Source: Loxodes magnus (taxonomy: Eukaryota > Ciliophora > Karyorelictea > Loxodida > Loxodidae). From it: a stretch of DNA of 64,000 bases. The number at the start of each line of letters is the position of its first letter. The first letter of the stretch is position 1. A program made the translations under genes and the position numbers. Below are positions 37,381 through 49,629 of the stretch, in pieces. The notes beneath the pieces were generated by a model, which was not told the origin of the DNA, made no database searches, and saw nothing but the letters and a program-made list of their open reading frames with translations. Location of the stretch: NCBI GenBank assembly GCA_946699065.1, contig CAMPDV010000245.1:124001-188000 (forward strand), given 5' to 3'.

Positions 37381-37930
37381 TGATTATCTACTATGTCATT
37401 AGGTATATAATAAAAGCAAGACATTATAGTTTGGAAATGATATATTAACTCAAATATTTCTTAGTATATAATTAATTTAATTTTACACTTTTACTTATGT
37501 CTAAATGCTTTTAACACTTCAAAATTTTATAAATTTAGTCGTTATTTTCTTGCTTATTAATCGTCTAAATTTTATTTATTTTGTAAACTTACAATCTTGT
37601 TTATTTACCTAGCCTCACTATTACACTTTTATCTATTAATACTCTATTTGTAGATAAACATAACATTGAATAAATAATTGTATATTAATAGCATAAATTA
37701 TTTATATTTACATTTCTAATTAAATTTAGCTTTAGTGTATTAAACTTAAGCTAGCTTGCAATATAATTGCATTTTAAGATATTTTAATCTCCTTTTTTCT
37801 TAAGATTTCATCTCTCTTATTATCTAAAAATACCATAAATTTTCTGAAGGATATTTATTCAATCTACTATTTATTCTGATTAGATATTGTAAAAATTGCT
37901 TATTATGCTAAAAAACTAAGAATAGATAAG
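37380..37930 (+). repeat. interspersed repeat F, copy 3
   Basis: Best matched to 28000-28460: TTTATATTTACATTTCTAAT, ATTTCATCTCTCTTA, and CTGATTAGATATTGTAAAAATTGC followed by TTATTATGCTAAA. A protein-like stretch begins immediately downstream, as at copies 1 and 2. Confidence 0.55.
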
Positions 37931-38290
37931 GAAATAAGAGTATGTGATACAAATAGATATTTCCAATGTTAACAAGAGGGGTAAAACAAAAGAAGCATCT
38001 TTAAATTACTAAGGATAACTAAAAATATCCTTATATCTAAGTACTAAGTAAAACATTCCTTACTTAGTAATAATTAGATAGTCTTCATTTAAGTTAAGCT
38101 CAAATAAGTGAATAATCGAATCATAAAATAGATAGTTCTATATTTAGTTAGCTCTATAGATGCATTATTAAAAGATAACAAGATTCTTACTTAAAAATAA
38201 AGAGCAAATATTAGAAAGATTGAATTGAGGTAAAGTAATTGAAATTAGAAAAGAAAGACAAAAAGGTTCTTGGGAGTTTTATCGAAAATT
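37926..38290 (+). CDS. short helical coding stretch after repeat F
   Basis: One frame gives about 115 codons with two TGA, containing VLSKTFLTQQQLDSLHLSQA and IKSKYQKDWIEVKQLKLEKK. By position (after repeat F) it could be the head of another ORF1-type element, but no knuckle or family motif follows. Confidence 0.35.
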
Positions 38291-38849
38291 AAATTTTAAG
38301 TTCTTGCTTTTTAAGATGTTTTAAGTTAAAAAAAGGCATCTTTTCTTAAAGATTCAAGATAAATAATTAATTAGGCAAGAATTTTAAATAATGTTAATAT
38401 ACTAAATCCGCAAGCTTTCTTTTATGACATACTTATAAATTAGATTTAGCAAAGAACAAGCTGATATAATAATTCACTGATTGAAATACAAATTTAAACT
38501 TATAGCAACTTATACTTAGATCATGTAAATAATAATATTGCTTTATCAATAAATGTATAAAGAAACTACAAATGACTAGTAATGGAAAATCCTCTTAATT
38601 TAATTTCGGTTTATTTATTATATTTATATAATTAAAATCTTTGAATTTATGAATACTCCATTCTCAGCTAGTCATTATACATCTGTTTTTCATTTCACTT
38701 TCATGTTATTGTAATAGCTTTATTCATATTACGATTTTCTAAAATATTCATAATTTAAAACATTCAGTTAAAATTTTTCACATCTTAGGACATATAAACT
38801 CATCACTCTAAAAAGTTAGATATTCGTATTCATATCTTTAAATTTAGTT

Positions 38850-40900
38850 TCTTACTTTTGCTTTAATAAAGAATGTAAAAATTTAATTCTTGATACCCTT
38901 AATTTAAATATAGGAATTAAATGATTATGAGCATGCACTCATTGATAATATAATCTAAAAGCCAACTAATAGCATATGTATATTCATAAGTGTCTTTTAA
39001 AGAAAATTAATCACTTTACCAGACCAATATCACAATGCAAGAAATTCGAATTTTTAACACTGCATCAACAAATAGATACAGCTCTTAGAATTGTTCAAGC
39101 TACAAAAAAATTAAGATGTAAAAAGATTGGAAGACTTAATTGAAATGAAAAAATAGCAAGATAGAAAACTCCAATAAAAATGGAATACTTGTAAGCCTTA
39201 CTAAGCTTTTATAAGCCTTCAAATTGTACTGCAAGAAGATAAACTGTTTCTTACAATTTTATTAATCTTAATATGAGAAAAAGAAAAACCATATGTTATC
39301 TATATGCTATATATCTTCGCAAAGTTTGCTTTGTTATAGCTTCTGGCTGAGCTTTAAAAATCTAGGTAAACAAATTTGTTTTTCCTGTGATTAACTGAGA
39401 AAATTTTAAGCTATGTTGTCACTCTCAAATTTTAACTATACTACTTGGCATTTTCTTATATACTTTAAAGCATGTGAATAGTTCTAAAATGGAATATATC
39501 CTTTAAAATTTGGAACTGAAGGACATGAGCATTTACTTTTATTTAATTAGATGAATCAGTAGTAGAAGCTTAAATAAAAGCACTTAACGATTAGACTATT
39601 CGCATACTACTCATTCAGAGCTTGAACCGCGTTGAATATTTTTAAATTGGAATACAACTCTTAGCTCTGCTTTTAATTAATTAAATTGCTTACTTTTAAA
39701 GACTTCATGGCTACTAGTTTCTTCGAAGCTGCTATTTTCTCTTGTACTATTTTTAAGGCTAACTCAATTAAAACATTTTTATATCAATTTTTATTTTTCG
39801 TATCTAGCTTTAAGGTTTTACAACTCCACCCCAGACTTTCTTGTTTTTTTCAAAATAAAAATGTTGAGATCTATTTTAATTTCTTGGCTAGCTTTGCTTT
39901 TTTTACTGAATTAAGTTAATCTAGACTTATTATCTTAAAAAATTAAAATTACAGCTAAAGAGTCTTTTATTTTTGAAAGAAAAGGAAGCTAAGTATGCAA
40001 AAGTGACTTCTCAATAACTCTTTAATATTGATTCAAAATTTCTAAAGCTGTAAATAGTTTCTTAGTACGTTTCTATAAATTTAGATTTGCTTGTTTATTT
40101 AATTAATCTTCTATCTTTGCCTTCTAGAGGCAAAACTATCTCTTGCTTGTACTTTCGCTAATGAAAATGATGGTATGCTAGGAGTAAAAATCACACCCTT
40201 CTTACATATTTACTGATTAATTCTAGGACTATTCATTTCTTTCAGCTACAAACCTTTATTAAATTCTACTGTTTTATAGAACTATATTAAGTCTAAGGTT
40301 AAAAATGCTATCAAGAATGCCTTGCATATTTAAAAGTTAATGCGCTACAAAAAAATCTTTTTGAGAAATCTCATTACACTTAATGTAGCATTTAGGCCCA
40401 TTTTAGTTTAAACCAAGACTGACTCAATGTTAATTCAATAAACTGCTTCTTTATTTATAATAAATCAACTTACACTTAATTTACATCCTGTTCATACTCT
40501 ATAATTCCTGGTTTAAACAAAGGTAAATATCAATCTCTTCTTATAACTCTTATTTACTGAGAGATTCTAATTCTAAGAAAATAACTTTATATCTTATAAT
40601 GAGATAATTGGTGATTTAGTATAATTAATCAAAAGCAGAAGTCTTATGCGAAAAATCATAGTTATTAAGTTCTTTTTAGCAAGAACTAGTTTTATTTAGA
40701 CTTTGCTTTATTAAATTTTCAGGAGTAGAAATATCAGTGCACTATTTCCCAGAAATCTATTTGTAGAAGCATCTTAGTAGATAAAATAATCTTCTTCAGT
40801 ATCATTTTTGAGCTTTTAAACAAAGCTAAGACTTAGATTCATATTTACTGAGTATTTTTGGGTTTGCTAGAATTTTGATATTTTCCATTTTATTTAGTTT
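38850..40900 (-). CDS. large unrecognised minus-strand gene
   Basis: The upper part (about 40900 to 39780) reads in one frame with only about one TGA in 300 codons: TPENLIKQSLNKTSSCQKEL, FLELESLSKQELQEEIDIYL, RFVAERNEQSQNQSVNMQEG, then FTALEILNQYQRVIEKSLLH. Near 39780 the best frame changes and then continues to about 38870 (VQEKIAASKKLVAMKSL; FNAVQALNEQYANSL; ISCIVILVWQSDQFSLKDTY). Gln is often TAA/TAG. It is a helical, charged protein of at least 600 residues. No domain recognised; an intron or frameshift near 39780 is likely. The conventional ORF at 39686-39919 on the other strand is a by-product. Confidence 0.5.
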
Positions 40901-40999
40901 ATTTGATTTCTAACAAAAACGAAAGCAAAATGATTAATAAAGTCAAAAAGCAACTTGCTTAATCATAAAGTGGTAAATATATAGGGTAACTAGATATTA

Positions 41000-41930
41000 A
41001 TAACAGTAGTCTGTTTCTTTTATATCTTTAATAGTTGAGAGACATTAAATTTCTTGTCCATTTGCTCATGCTAGCATTTATAGTTTATATTTTTATAATA
41101 AGATAAAAATGATTTCTCAATATAAGGTATAATCATAACTAGATCTATAACCTTCTACTATATAGTAATAAATATTTTACTTAATTAAAGAGACTTTACT
41201 TTTTTAATAAATATAATTAAAATAATTATAAAGGAACATTGACATTAAAATAGGATAAATGTAAGAAGTTTACTCATTTTCTGGGATTTATAACCCATTT
41301 CTAAGTAGCCGATTTTTATCAATGATAGAACTACTTTACTCTCCAATCTACTCTTTTCTACTGTTCTAATTCCCGATTAAGTGTCAAATTCTTCTTATAT
41401 ATAATTCTCTAGGGATAGCAGAACATCTTCCTAAAATATTATGATATTTTCTTTTCTAATCAGTATAATCAGTATCTATCTTCTCAATAAGTTCTACCTA
41501 TTATAGAAAAATTAGGACTGTTGATAAAGGTGCTTTTCACTTCTCCAAGAAATAGCATTTCTTCGTAACTAACCTATATAATTTCTTGAAAGTGCAGGAG
41601 CAATATCTTGTTCCAGATCTATTTTATCCTCTATTTCCTGTTTTTATGCTTATCATTTTTTGATTTTCAATTGTATTTTTGCTCTTATACTTTTTCATGC
41701 CTATCTCCCAGTTCTGTTAGCTTTTATTGCTAAATTTTAGATAGTTTGCTCTTGTTTTGTGATATGCTTTAAATGGGTACAGATCTCATTTTCAGACAGA
41801 TATCTTGACTTTTTCTACTGTTATATTTAATCTCTTCTTTAACTTATATGACTAAATAACTTTGTTCTATTTTTATCTTTTTTGTATCAACTTCTTCTTT
41901 ATTATAGTATAAATAATTAAATGCTTGAGC
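41000..41930 (-). CDS. coiled-coil protein region, minus strand
   Basis: A coiled-coil reading from about 41920 down (VDTKKIKIEQSYLVIQVKEE; then KLTELGDRHEKVQEQ) changes frame near 41690 and continues (QEIEDKIDLEQDIAPALSRN, then ISWRSEKHLYQQSQFFYNRQ). It lies upstream of, and on the same strand as, the 38.9-40.9 kb gene and could be its N-terminal part. Family unknown. Confidence 0.4.
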
Positions 41931-41954
41931 TTTGAAAAGCTAATTATAGATATT

Positions 41955-42240
41955 AAGATAACAGGTGTTAACAACATCTTAAAAAAATTAGGACCAGGGA
42001 AAGGATTCCTAAAAAGTTGCCCTTAAATCAAAAGTTCATCACTGAAGAGAACCTATAAAATAGGCTAAAAATATTATACACTTGGGAGACTCAAATTTCA
42101 CCGCAGAGTAGTAAATAAGATATGTTTAACTGATAAAAATGGAACTATTACTCTTTTTAAGATGAAGGAGTTTGATTAGAAGAAAGTTAATGACAATGTA
42201 ACGGATTTTAAGGAGTTAGAGCTTAGAAAGGGGAACTATC
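41955..42240 (+). mobile_element. ORF1 copy 5 (fragment)
   Basis: Nucleotide similarity to 50195-50330 of copy 7 over about 140 bases: the CTTGGGAGACTCAAATTTCA stretch aligns with CTCGGAAGTCTTGAATCTCA, and AGTAGTAAATAAG is shared. This corresponds to the conserved start of the coiled coil (QxSxxQ-LIKV-L-KxxxKK region). Neither head, knuckle nor C-terminal motif is kept. It overlaps the 3' end of the minus-strand Gln-rich gene. Confidence 0.45.
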
Positions 42241-43830
42241 TTCTTCAATTACTCCTATGCTGAATAAGTTTTCAATGTTTTCAATTTTCTTTTTGTTTTC
42301 TTTTTGAGAATTATCATCTTAAGTTTATATTCTTTATTTAATTATTTTTCTAACTTTATAGTGCTTTACTTAATTTACTTTTTTAACCACGTAAGATGGA
42401 AATAATTATGTCTGCTCAATATTAGCTTGGTACTACTACTAAAAGTTTTAGATATCATTTTAATCTTCTTACAAGATTCTAATATTTAAAGATTTAGACC
42501 TTTACTTCTTTAAAGGCTTATCAATTGTATCAGGATTATTTTGTCCCTTTAAAGTATCCACTAAAAGATCTTTATTATATTACTTATTTATTTCGCTTCT
42601 TTCGACTTTCGGCTTACTTTTTGTTACTAAGTACTTTTATAATTAATTTGCTTATTTTAAGCCTTCTTATTACTGTCTTTACTAGGGATAGATGCTTTTA
42701 ACAGAGGTAATTCTATTTTTAATCAAATTTTTTCATTTTTATATTTCTACTTTCTTTATTTGCTAAATATTTTCAGGTTCTGACTTTTTTAACTTTAGAT
42801 TGTCTTATTAAAGACATTTTTAGAATAGCTGATCACAGTTTGTTGGGTTAGTAGTTTTTGTAAATTTGATACGAGATTGAAGTTAGAAGATATTTTAAGA
42901 ATTTTCTGATGTATTTGAGTCTTCAATCTAGGCGAAATCTGGATTTTTTTATCTTTATTTAGAAAACTTAAGCTAAAAGACTTTTAAATTTTATTGGTTT
43001 CCAATATGATCAGAATTCTGACTTGAATCTAAAAGATTTTATACTTCTCAATTGTAGTTTTAATCCTATTGCTTGCTCTAGTTTTATTAAGTTTCTTAAG
43101 GCTTCTAAAAGCCTTAGATTTTTTTATGCTTTATTTTCTTTAAAGCATATTTAGAAAAACTAGTTGAATTTTTGTTTGAGCTTGACCTAAGTTAACAGGT
43201 TAAAGGACTTTTATCTCTTTCATATGTGGATAAACTTGTCATTTCTTGAGCATTGGATATGTTTAAGTCATGAAGTTTATGAGTTTTTTTCTTTTAGCCT
43301 GTACTAATATTTTTTGTGCTCTAGTTCAAAAAACCTAAAATTGATTGATCTTGAAAATTTTGCGAGTTATAATTTAAATTAGGCAGCTAGTTGTCACTAT
43401 GAGATTAATCGTTTTTTGTATCTAAATTTTTATTTTGCAGTTAGAATATGTCAACTGATTTATTTAGGCTTTACCTTACATCATACATAATTTTATATTT
43501 ATTTCCTTGTAAATTCTCTGAGCTAATGGGAACTTAAACTCTAGATTCAAACTTAGGTTATAAAGCCTATTGTCAATTAAGAGCTCTATCGTAACTTTTA
43601 TTTAATTCATTTTATTTATGAATTTAATTGCTCACAATCTGCAGCTGCTTTTAAGACTCATTTTTCTTAGTGAAACATTTTGTTACTAAAGAAGTGGAAA
43701 CGGTTTGTAGAAGCTAATTTTCACTATCAGTGAGCTTGTGAAGCTTTAACTAACCTTTTTATGTATTCTGTTACTTTATTGTTCTTTATTTAGATAAAAT
43801 ATTTGGTGTTCATTTAGCTTGCTGTTTCAT
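42096..43830 (-). CDS. Gln/Ser-rich protein, duplicated gene copy 1
   Basis: From the candidate ATG at 43830 (MKQQAKW) one frame runs about 575 codons with only a handful of TGA, down to TGA at 42098-42096. It is Gln-, Asn- and Ser-rich with predicted disorder (QSILGFLNQSTKNISTGQKK; NAQEMTSLSTYERDKSPLTC; KKSEPENIQQIKKVEIQKW; KSKPKVERSEINKQYNKDLL). The same sequence, diverged, is present at 54180-56370; LNKSYDRxLNWQQ and KKSVDIFQ-like blocks are kept with the TGA Trp conserved in both. Near the 5' end a second frame is also conserved between copies (IKRLVKASQAH/IKRFVKASKTH), so the true start exon may be different. The last 40 residues run antisense to an ORF1 fragment. Function unknown. Confidence 0.55.
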
Positions 43831-43929
43831 CTTTTTATTTTCTTTCATTTTATATAAATAGAAGTGTATTTACTCGCAAAACATGTTTAAAATGTTAAAA
43901 TTTTAGTTTTAAATTAAATAAAATTCTAA

Positions 43930-44640
43930 GCTTCTCTCTATTTTCCTTGGCCCTAACTAGCAAAGTTACAATTTCTTGTTAGCTTTAAGAAGATCTCCTT
44001 ACTATTTTAACCTTTATCATTATCTCATTTAAATATGATAGTTTGCTTATTTCTGCATCATAAGTATGGTGTATTTGAGCTACTTGATTTCATAGTTTTA
44101 CATATATCAATATAAGATATTTTTCAAATACTCCATCACTTGAGTGATATTTAATTTATTTCTACTGATTATTTATTTAAATCCCTTCTCTCTAATTAAT
44201 TACAAATGAGCTATTCATTTTCTATTTAATAAGATGATAAATCCTCTTTGCTTTCCTAAGTTTTGATTTGCTATTATGAGAATTTCTTTTCATATAAGCT
44301 CCTAATTTAAAAACATGGTTTTATAGTTTAAAAACCTTAAAAATTGCTCTTAAGCATTTCATATTTGGATATAAAAGTAGCCTCTCATTTCAAAGTAAGA
44401 ATGCTTATAAGTATATAATTTAGTTATTTATATATAGTATACTCTTTCTTTATCCCTTTCACTAATCTATATGATTATCTTTCCAGTCTTAACACTTAAC
44501 TTTTAAGTCTTAGACATTTAATTAAAATACGAATGAAGTTACTAGATCATTCTACCCTTAGTTTGATTCAATATTTTTGATAAATTTATTATTTCTGCTG
44601 ATTTTACTTCAATAGGCTTAAAAGACTACTCACGCTTAAA
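43930..44640 (-). CDS. coiled-coil coding region upstream of the Gln-rich gene
   Basis: The minus frame contains YVKLWNQVAQIHHTYDAEIS, then KLSYLNEIMIKVKIVRRSSQ, then EIVTLLVRAKENREKL, ending near 43930. It can run on into the frame conserved at the start of the neighbouring gene, so the two may be one gene. The homologous sequence at 57415-57950 is interrupted from its gene by an inserted ORF1 element. No domain recognised. Confidence 0.45.
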
Positions 44641-44676
44641 GTGTCTAAAATATAAGTATAAAGGAGGGATATAAAG

Positions 44677-45290
44677 ATGATCATAATAAGCAAGAAATAT
44701 AGAGTAATCATATTTGATTGTCTAGTAGAGTAAGAGAGTTAATATCTAAACGTAAAGTAAGTTATATACTCTAAGCGTAAATTTATAAGTATGAGACTTA
44801 AAAAAGAAATAGTAAATTTATCTAAGGGATAAGTACTCACAGAGAGCTATCGTTTTATTCTGCAAAAGCAAGATTGTGGATATATAAACATGACTTGTCA
44901 TTTTTTTAAGTTGGGATAGAATTTTAAAATATTTGCTCTGTGAACACTCAAAGCAATTTTAGTATGAGATTATTATTTAAATAAAGCGATCGAATTACTA
45001 AGAAATAAAGTATTAAATTACTCAATTTTTATTTAAAGGAAATGTATATAAAGCTGATTAAAGGTATAAGACACTACAAGAAAATCCCTGGAAGATATAG
45101 AATAGAATGAATCAATTAAGGAAATTAATAAAGATAAAGTTAAAAGAATTTAAAAGCCTATAATGGAAGTAAGTATTATAAAGGGTATATGATTCTATAT
45201 AACATGAAAATAGAGGATAATCTTATAAAAAGTGGAGAATCATTTAAATTATTAAAAAGAAAGGAATATATATACGTATAACTAATATCA
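44677..45290 (+). CDS. unrecognised plus-strand coding region
   Basis: From ATG 44677 one frame gives about 200 codons with few TGA, protein-like throughout: MIIISKKYRVIIFDCLVEQE, then RLKKEIVNLSKGQVLTESYR, then DTTRKSLEDIEQNESIKEIN. No known domain. It is divergent from the minus-strand gene at 43930-44640, with a short shared 5' region. Confidence 0.45.
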
Positions 45291-46182
45291 TTGCTCATAC
45301 TAAGATTATAAGGTACTAGTTTTATTTAAATTAGTAGTGCTTTAAAAAGGAAAATGCCTTTATGGACTGATCAACTAAATTTAAGGATTTTTGAAATAAA
45401 TAGAAAGTCTGCAACTTTAAATTATTTGTTTTTAATCAAACGTTAATGCTTCAAACTTTTAATGCTTTACTAAGTTTAATAGATAAGCATCAAATCAATT
45501 TTAATAACAAAGCTATAAAAGGGAATTAAAATGGGATTTAAAATAGCAAGAGAAAGAAAAGCTAAAATAAATTAATGAAATTTAACTAGTATGAAAGGAA
45601 TAGTTTAAGTACTTAAAAGTTTTACTAGCGAATGTATAAAGTGTAAGTGATTTAACTAAAAATAAGCAATAAGCTAAGTAATATGGGATTTAGGAATAAA
45701 ATTTTGGATGCTATATATTTTTATTATATGAGCAATGGTTAATTTTTTAATATCATTAGGGTAAACAAAAATTATTAGTTAAAATTAGACTTTTAAATAA
45801 ATAAAAGTATATAAACTTTAGTAATCAAACAGATTCATAAAGCTTATGATTAAGTTCTAAATTAAAATTATTTCTCATCTATATAATGTTAACACTATTT
45901 TTGATATTGTGCTCTTGAAAGGCTTGCTACAACTAGAATGCCTTTTGAATAATTTATTAAGCTTATATCTTGCTTCATAATACTTTTATAACTTCTAAAC
46001 CTTCCATATGTATAGTTCTTCAATTTTCCCCAACTTTGAGTAACCATTAAAAAAGGATACTTATATCTTTATTCTAGCTATAATAAAAAAAATTCTTCAT
46101 CCTTCTCTATTTATTCAATTCGTTCCTGTTGTTCCTATTTATAAAAAAGGTATTACCATATAATTAATAAGAGTCAATTTGC

Positions 46183-47070
46183 ATGGAAAATTATAACTCT
46201 AACAACAACAAAAATTGAAAGGAGTTAAAAGATTGGACTTAATCTTAAACAACTTAAGTTGATTAAAGGTGCAATAGCAGTAAAAAAGATTAATATTATG
46301 AATCATTTCCTATATTAGAAGACTTTATAAAATTTTAGATTTTGTAGGTAAAGAATAGCATCATATGGGTTATATTTCAAAGCTATTAGGGAATATTAAT
46401 ATTTAAGCATCTCAATTAAAAATGAAATTAAAAGGAAAAAAATATGAAGGACAACTATATTTTAAGGGAAAACTATTCCAGGTAACTTTATTGCTTATCG
46501 AATTTCATAATGAAGAGTGAAAAAATATGGGAGTATTTGATTTTATTCTAGTCAAAAGCATTTAATTTGCTAGGATAGAAGCTTATCTATCTCTAATAGA
46601 CTTTTAAATAAGATTATGAGTATAAATAAAGCATTGCAATCTATACATTTGGCTTAAATAGTTAGAATCATATTTAATTAGATTTGCAAATACTAAATAA
46701 CTTTTATAAAAAGAGAGTAGTTAAAGGGATAAACCTGCCTTACTTTAAAGTTGAGGATTGCTTTAGTTTAAGCATTTGGAATCATTTTTATAGAAAGTGT
46801 TATTTTTAATTTCGAGTAAATAACTAGGAAGAAGTATCTATTATTCCTATATATATAGTAATATTTAAGATTGATGGTATCTTAAACTTATAGCATTAAA
46901 AACATGAAATAGATAAACCTATAGTTCTATATAACAACTAGCTTAACTTTACCTATAAAGATTAAATAATTTTTTACCCTAGTTAGATTAAATAAAATAG
47001 AAATTATCTTGATAAGCACTCTGGTTTATAATCAACAAATGTTGTTTTTTTCTCGCACAAAAAATGTAAA
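46183..47070 (+). CDS. unrecognised plus-strand coding region
   Basis: ATG 46183 opens an Asn/Gln/Ser-rich head (MENYNSNNNKNWKELKDWTQ, then YYESFPILEDFIKFQ). Near 46390 a neighbouring frame takes over with LKMKLKGKKYEGQLYFKGKL, then FQVTLLLIEFHNEEW and GVFDFILVKSIQFARIEAYL, suggesting a short intron or a frameshift. The second part looks like a beta-rich globular domain that I cannot name. Confidence 0.45.
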
Positions 47071-47588
47071 GGTTGATGATGTTTTTTGGGAATCAAATTT
47101 TTTCTTATATTTAGCTATTCTTAAATAAGGTAGAAATAATACCTTTACTTTTAGATGAAAATTGTTTTACTATTAAAGTAAATTATCCTTAGTAAATTGA
47201 TACTATAATTGACTAGATCTATTAAGTATAATTATTGTAATTAGTTTATCATTTATTTCATTAATAAACCTATATAAAATAAAATTAATAGGAGTTTAGT
47301 ATATTATAGCTTTTAATTCTTAAATGTGTAATATCATCTAACATGTAGAATTTAAACTAATTAGTTCACTTATGGATAGATAACTTATTAGATATTTTAA
47401 AAAGGTATTTGCATTAATTTGAGGAAGATTGAATTAAATATTAGATATAGTTAGTGATTGTAGTTTCATTTTTAGTTTATAAAATAAAAGAAATAAGTTC
47501 AGTTACATTGAAATAGGATGTTTATCTATATCTGATAAATTTTCTGTTCTATTATCCTTTTTACTATCTATATTATAATAATATAAAA
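47070..47588. other. spacer without supported gene
   Basis: A+T-rich; no frame or repeat defended before the SINE-like element. Confidence 0.4.
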
Positions 47589-47990
47589 CGGATGGCACCG
47601 CATCAGAAAAATTAGTAGGCAATCTGGTGTAGTGTATACTGCATTGCGAGTAATTTCGCACTAGATACCATAATGGGAAAGAGTGGACAAGCTCAGAAGA
47701 GACAAGCCTAATTAACCCGAAAGTTCTTTAAAGCAGTACGAAAGTTTGGCTAACTGACCTGCTAATGCTACTTACTAATTCTTATTTGGACCTAATTCAT
47801 GAAGACTGAAGCATTTGATTCAAGATTTAAGAATAATTTTTAATAAGAAGATTCCTCATTTGGAGAAGCTGAAGTGACTCTTTAGACGAATAGAATGAAA
47901 TTAGGAAGCATGAGAACATTTATTCTTTAATATTAAATATTAATACCGAAAGAGCTGCGCACCAACGAGGTGCTACGCGCTCTATAATCA
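47589..47990 (+). repeat. SINE-like element, family C, copy 1
   Basis: About 400 bases, nearly collinear with 61832-62234: GGATGGCACCGCATCAG start, GCAATCTGGTGTAGTGTATA, TAGATACCATAATGGGAAAG, ACTGAAGCATTTGATTCAAG, AAGATTCCTCATTTGGAGAA. The common stem-loop is at 47952-47982, then TATAATCA. Non-coding and G+C-richer than its flanks. A tRNA-like or Pol III box pattern is possible near the 5' end (TTAGTAGGCAATCTGG) but not convincing. Confidence 0.8.
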
Positions 47991-48545
47991 TCCTTATGTA
48001 TCAACATATTAAAATAAATTTAATAACTGCTTAACTAAACTATGAATGCTATTTTATTTTAAGATTTTATATTATTTTATTGATTTTATTTAAAGGATTT
48101 TTTGCCTTATCTAGTGATATGTTTTATTTCTAATCTTCAAGATTGATTCATCTTAGAAAATAATCTCTTTATTAGTAATTTTTATAAATAAAATACCTTT
48201 TTACTTATTATATCTGCTTTTACTAACTTCTTCAACTTTTACCTAATAAAGAGCTTTATTTCAAGTCTCTTTACTTTTAACTTTTACTAAAACAAATAAA
48301 ATTAAAAATTAAGAAGAAAACTAAATGTAAGCATTCGTTGCTAAGTAGCATCTTTAATAGCTGTAAGAAAGGAAAAGCTAGAAGTTAGTTAAGAAAGTTT
48401 AAGTGATTATTCTATCTATTAGAACTAAGATTATAAAAAAAGTTAAAAGTTAAAAAGCTTTGTTAAAGCCTTAGTAGTCAGCCATCAGACCTATTCTATC
48501 AGCTTGTCTCCATTAGTTTGTCTTGAATTTTTACTAGGCTTAGTT

Positions 48546-48585
48546 AGGCGGTGTAGCACTTCATTAGCGCACCATCCTTTAATAT
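48546..48585 (-). other. common 3' stem-loop at the end of ORF1 copy 6
   Basis: On the minus strand, GGATGGTGCGCTAATGAAGTGCTACACCGCC is a variant of the stem-loop that ends SINE-like families A, B and C (GAGCTGCGCACC...GGTGCTACGCGCTC). The ORF1 stop TGA (48563-48561) falls in its loop. Confidence 0.65.
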
Positions 48586-49295
48586 TCTGAATAGTTTTCA
48601 TCTTGCATGTAGTCCTAATTATTTCTCCAAGGATTAAGATTTGAAATAAAGAATTTTTTTCTATAAATTTTTCCGCTTTATGTTGGATATATCCTAAATA
48701 GTTTTCTAAAAATATCTTATTTATTCTTTCTTTAAATTTCGCTTAGTTAGTAGCAGTACTTTCATTGGTGTTATTTATTGCACACTTAGCATTTTATTCT
48801 TCTTTTAAACTATTATTCCTGTAACACTTATTTAATTTAAATTTACTACTTATTTTAAATAAACGTTTACTGTTTATTTTAATTTGAGGCTTCATTTTCT
48901 ATTTCCATAGGATCTGATTAATTCTGTTAAAACGAAAATGGCGTAACCTGAGTCTATTATTAAATTTAAAGAATTCTTTGTTCCAGTTTGTTTTCTATTT
49001 CTTATGATTATTAATATTGTTTCTCAAGTAAAGACGTTATTAGTTTTTCTAATTTTTTTACTTTATCAGTAAGGTATCTATTTTTAAACATAAACTCTTT
49101 TAATAACTTAGATAATATTTCTATTTGAGTTTGTGTCGGAAGTTTTTTTAATTCTGGATTTCCAAGTGGTTAATGTTCATCATATCAATCATATTTCTCA
49201 CTTTCACTCATTGTAATTATTTCGCTTTTTTATTTTTTAGAGAATTTTCCTGTTTAAATGTTTTGTTCAAAGTTCTGTTATTTCTTAGAAGCCAT
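48561..49295 (-). CDS. ORF1 copy 6: intact coiled-coil/CCHC mobile protein
   Basis: ATG 49295 to TGA 48561, 244 residues in one uninterrupted frame; two internal TGA are read as Trp (YDWYD and HQWKYC). The head (about residues 1-60) is Lys/Gln-rich; residues about 65-125 are coiled coil (LSKLLKEFMFKNRYLTDKVK, KLEKLITSLLEKQ). A Gln-rich linker leads to a zinc knuckle, IKCQVCNKQHQWKYC (about 175-190; CxxC-x3-H-x4-C). The family motif RIYPTQSGKIYRKK follows (about 204-217). It is the best single-frame member of the family and probably a nucleic-acid-binding ORF1/gag-like protein of a retroelement. The gene ends inside the common 3' stem-loop, with no polymerase ORF attached. Confidence 0.8.
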
Positions 49296-49629
49296 TTTAT
49301 ATATATATAATAATAGATATTTCTTTATGCGATGGAAAAAAGAAAGAAGATGTAAGAAACAAAAAGAGAAGAGAAACTTTACATTGTAAGCTTAAACTTA
49401 TATAAAATAAGTAATAGAGTTAAATCAGAATTTACATACAATAAATCTATTATTAAAGTGAATTTATTAATTAGATAGTTCTTTAGAATATAAAGTATTC
49501 TAAATTTAAGGATTTATTTGTCCTAGGTTGAGTTAAAATAGTTAGATGTGCATCGTGGAATAAAAAAATAATATACAAGTTTATGTAAAATAAAGGCTAT
49601 TTTAGTTACTTTAAATAAAGAAGTTAGAT

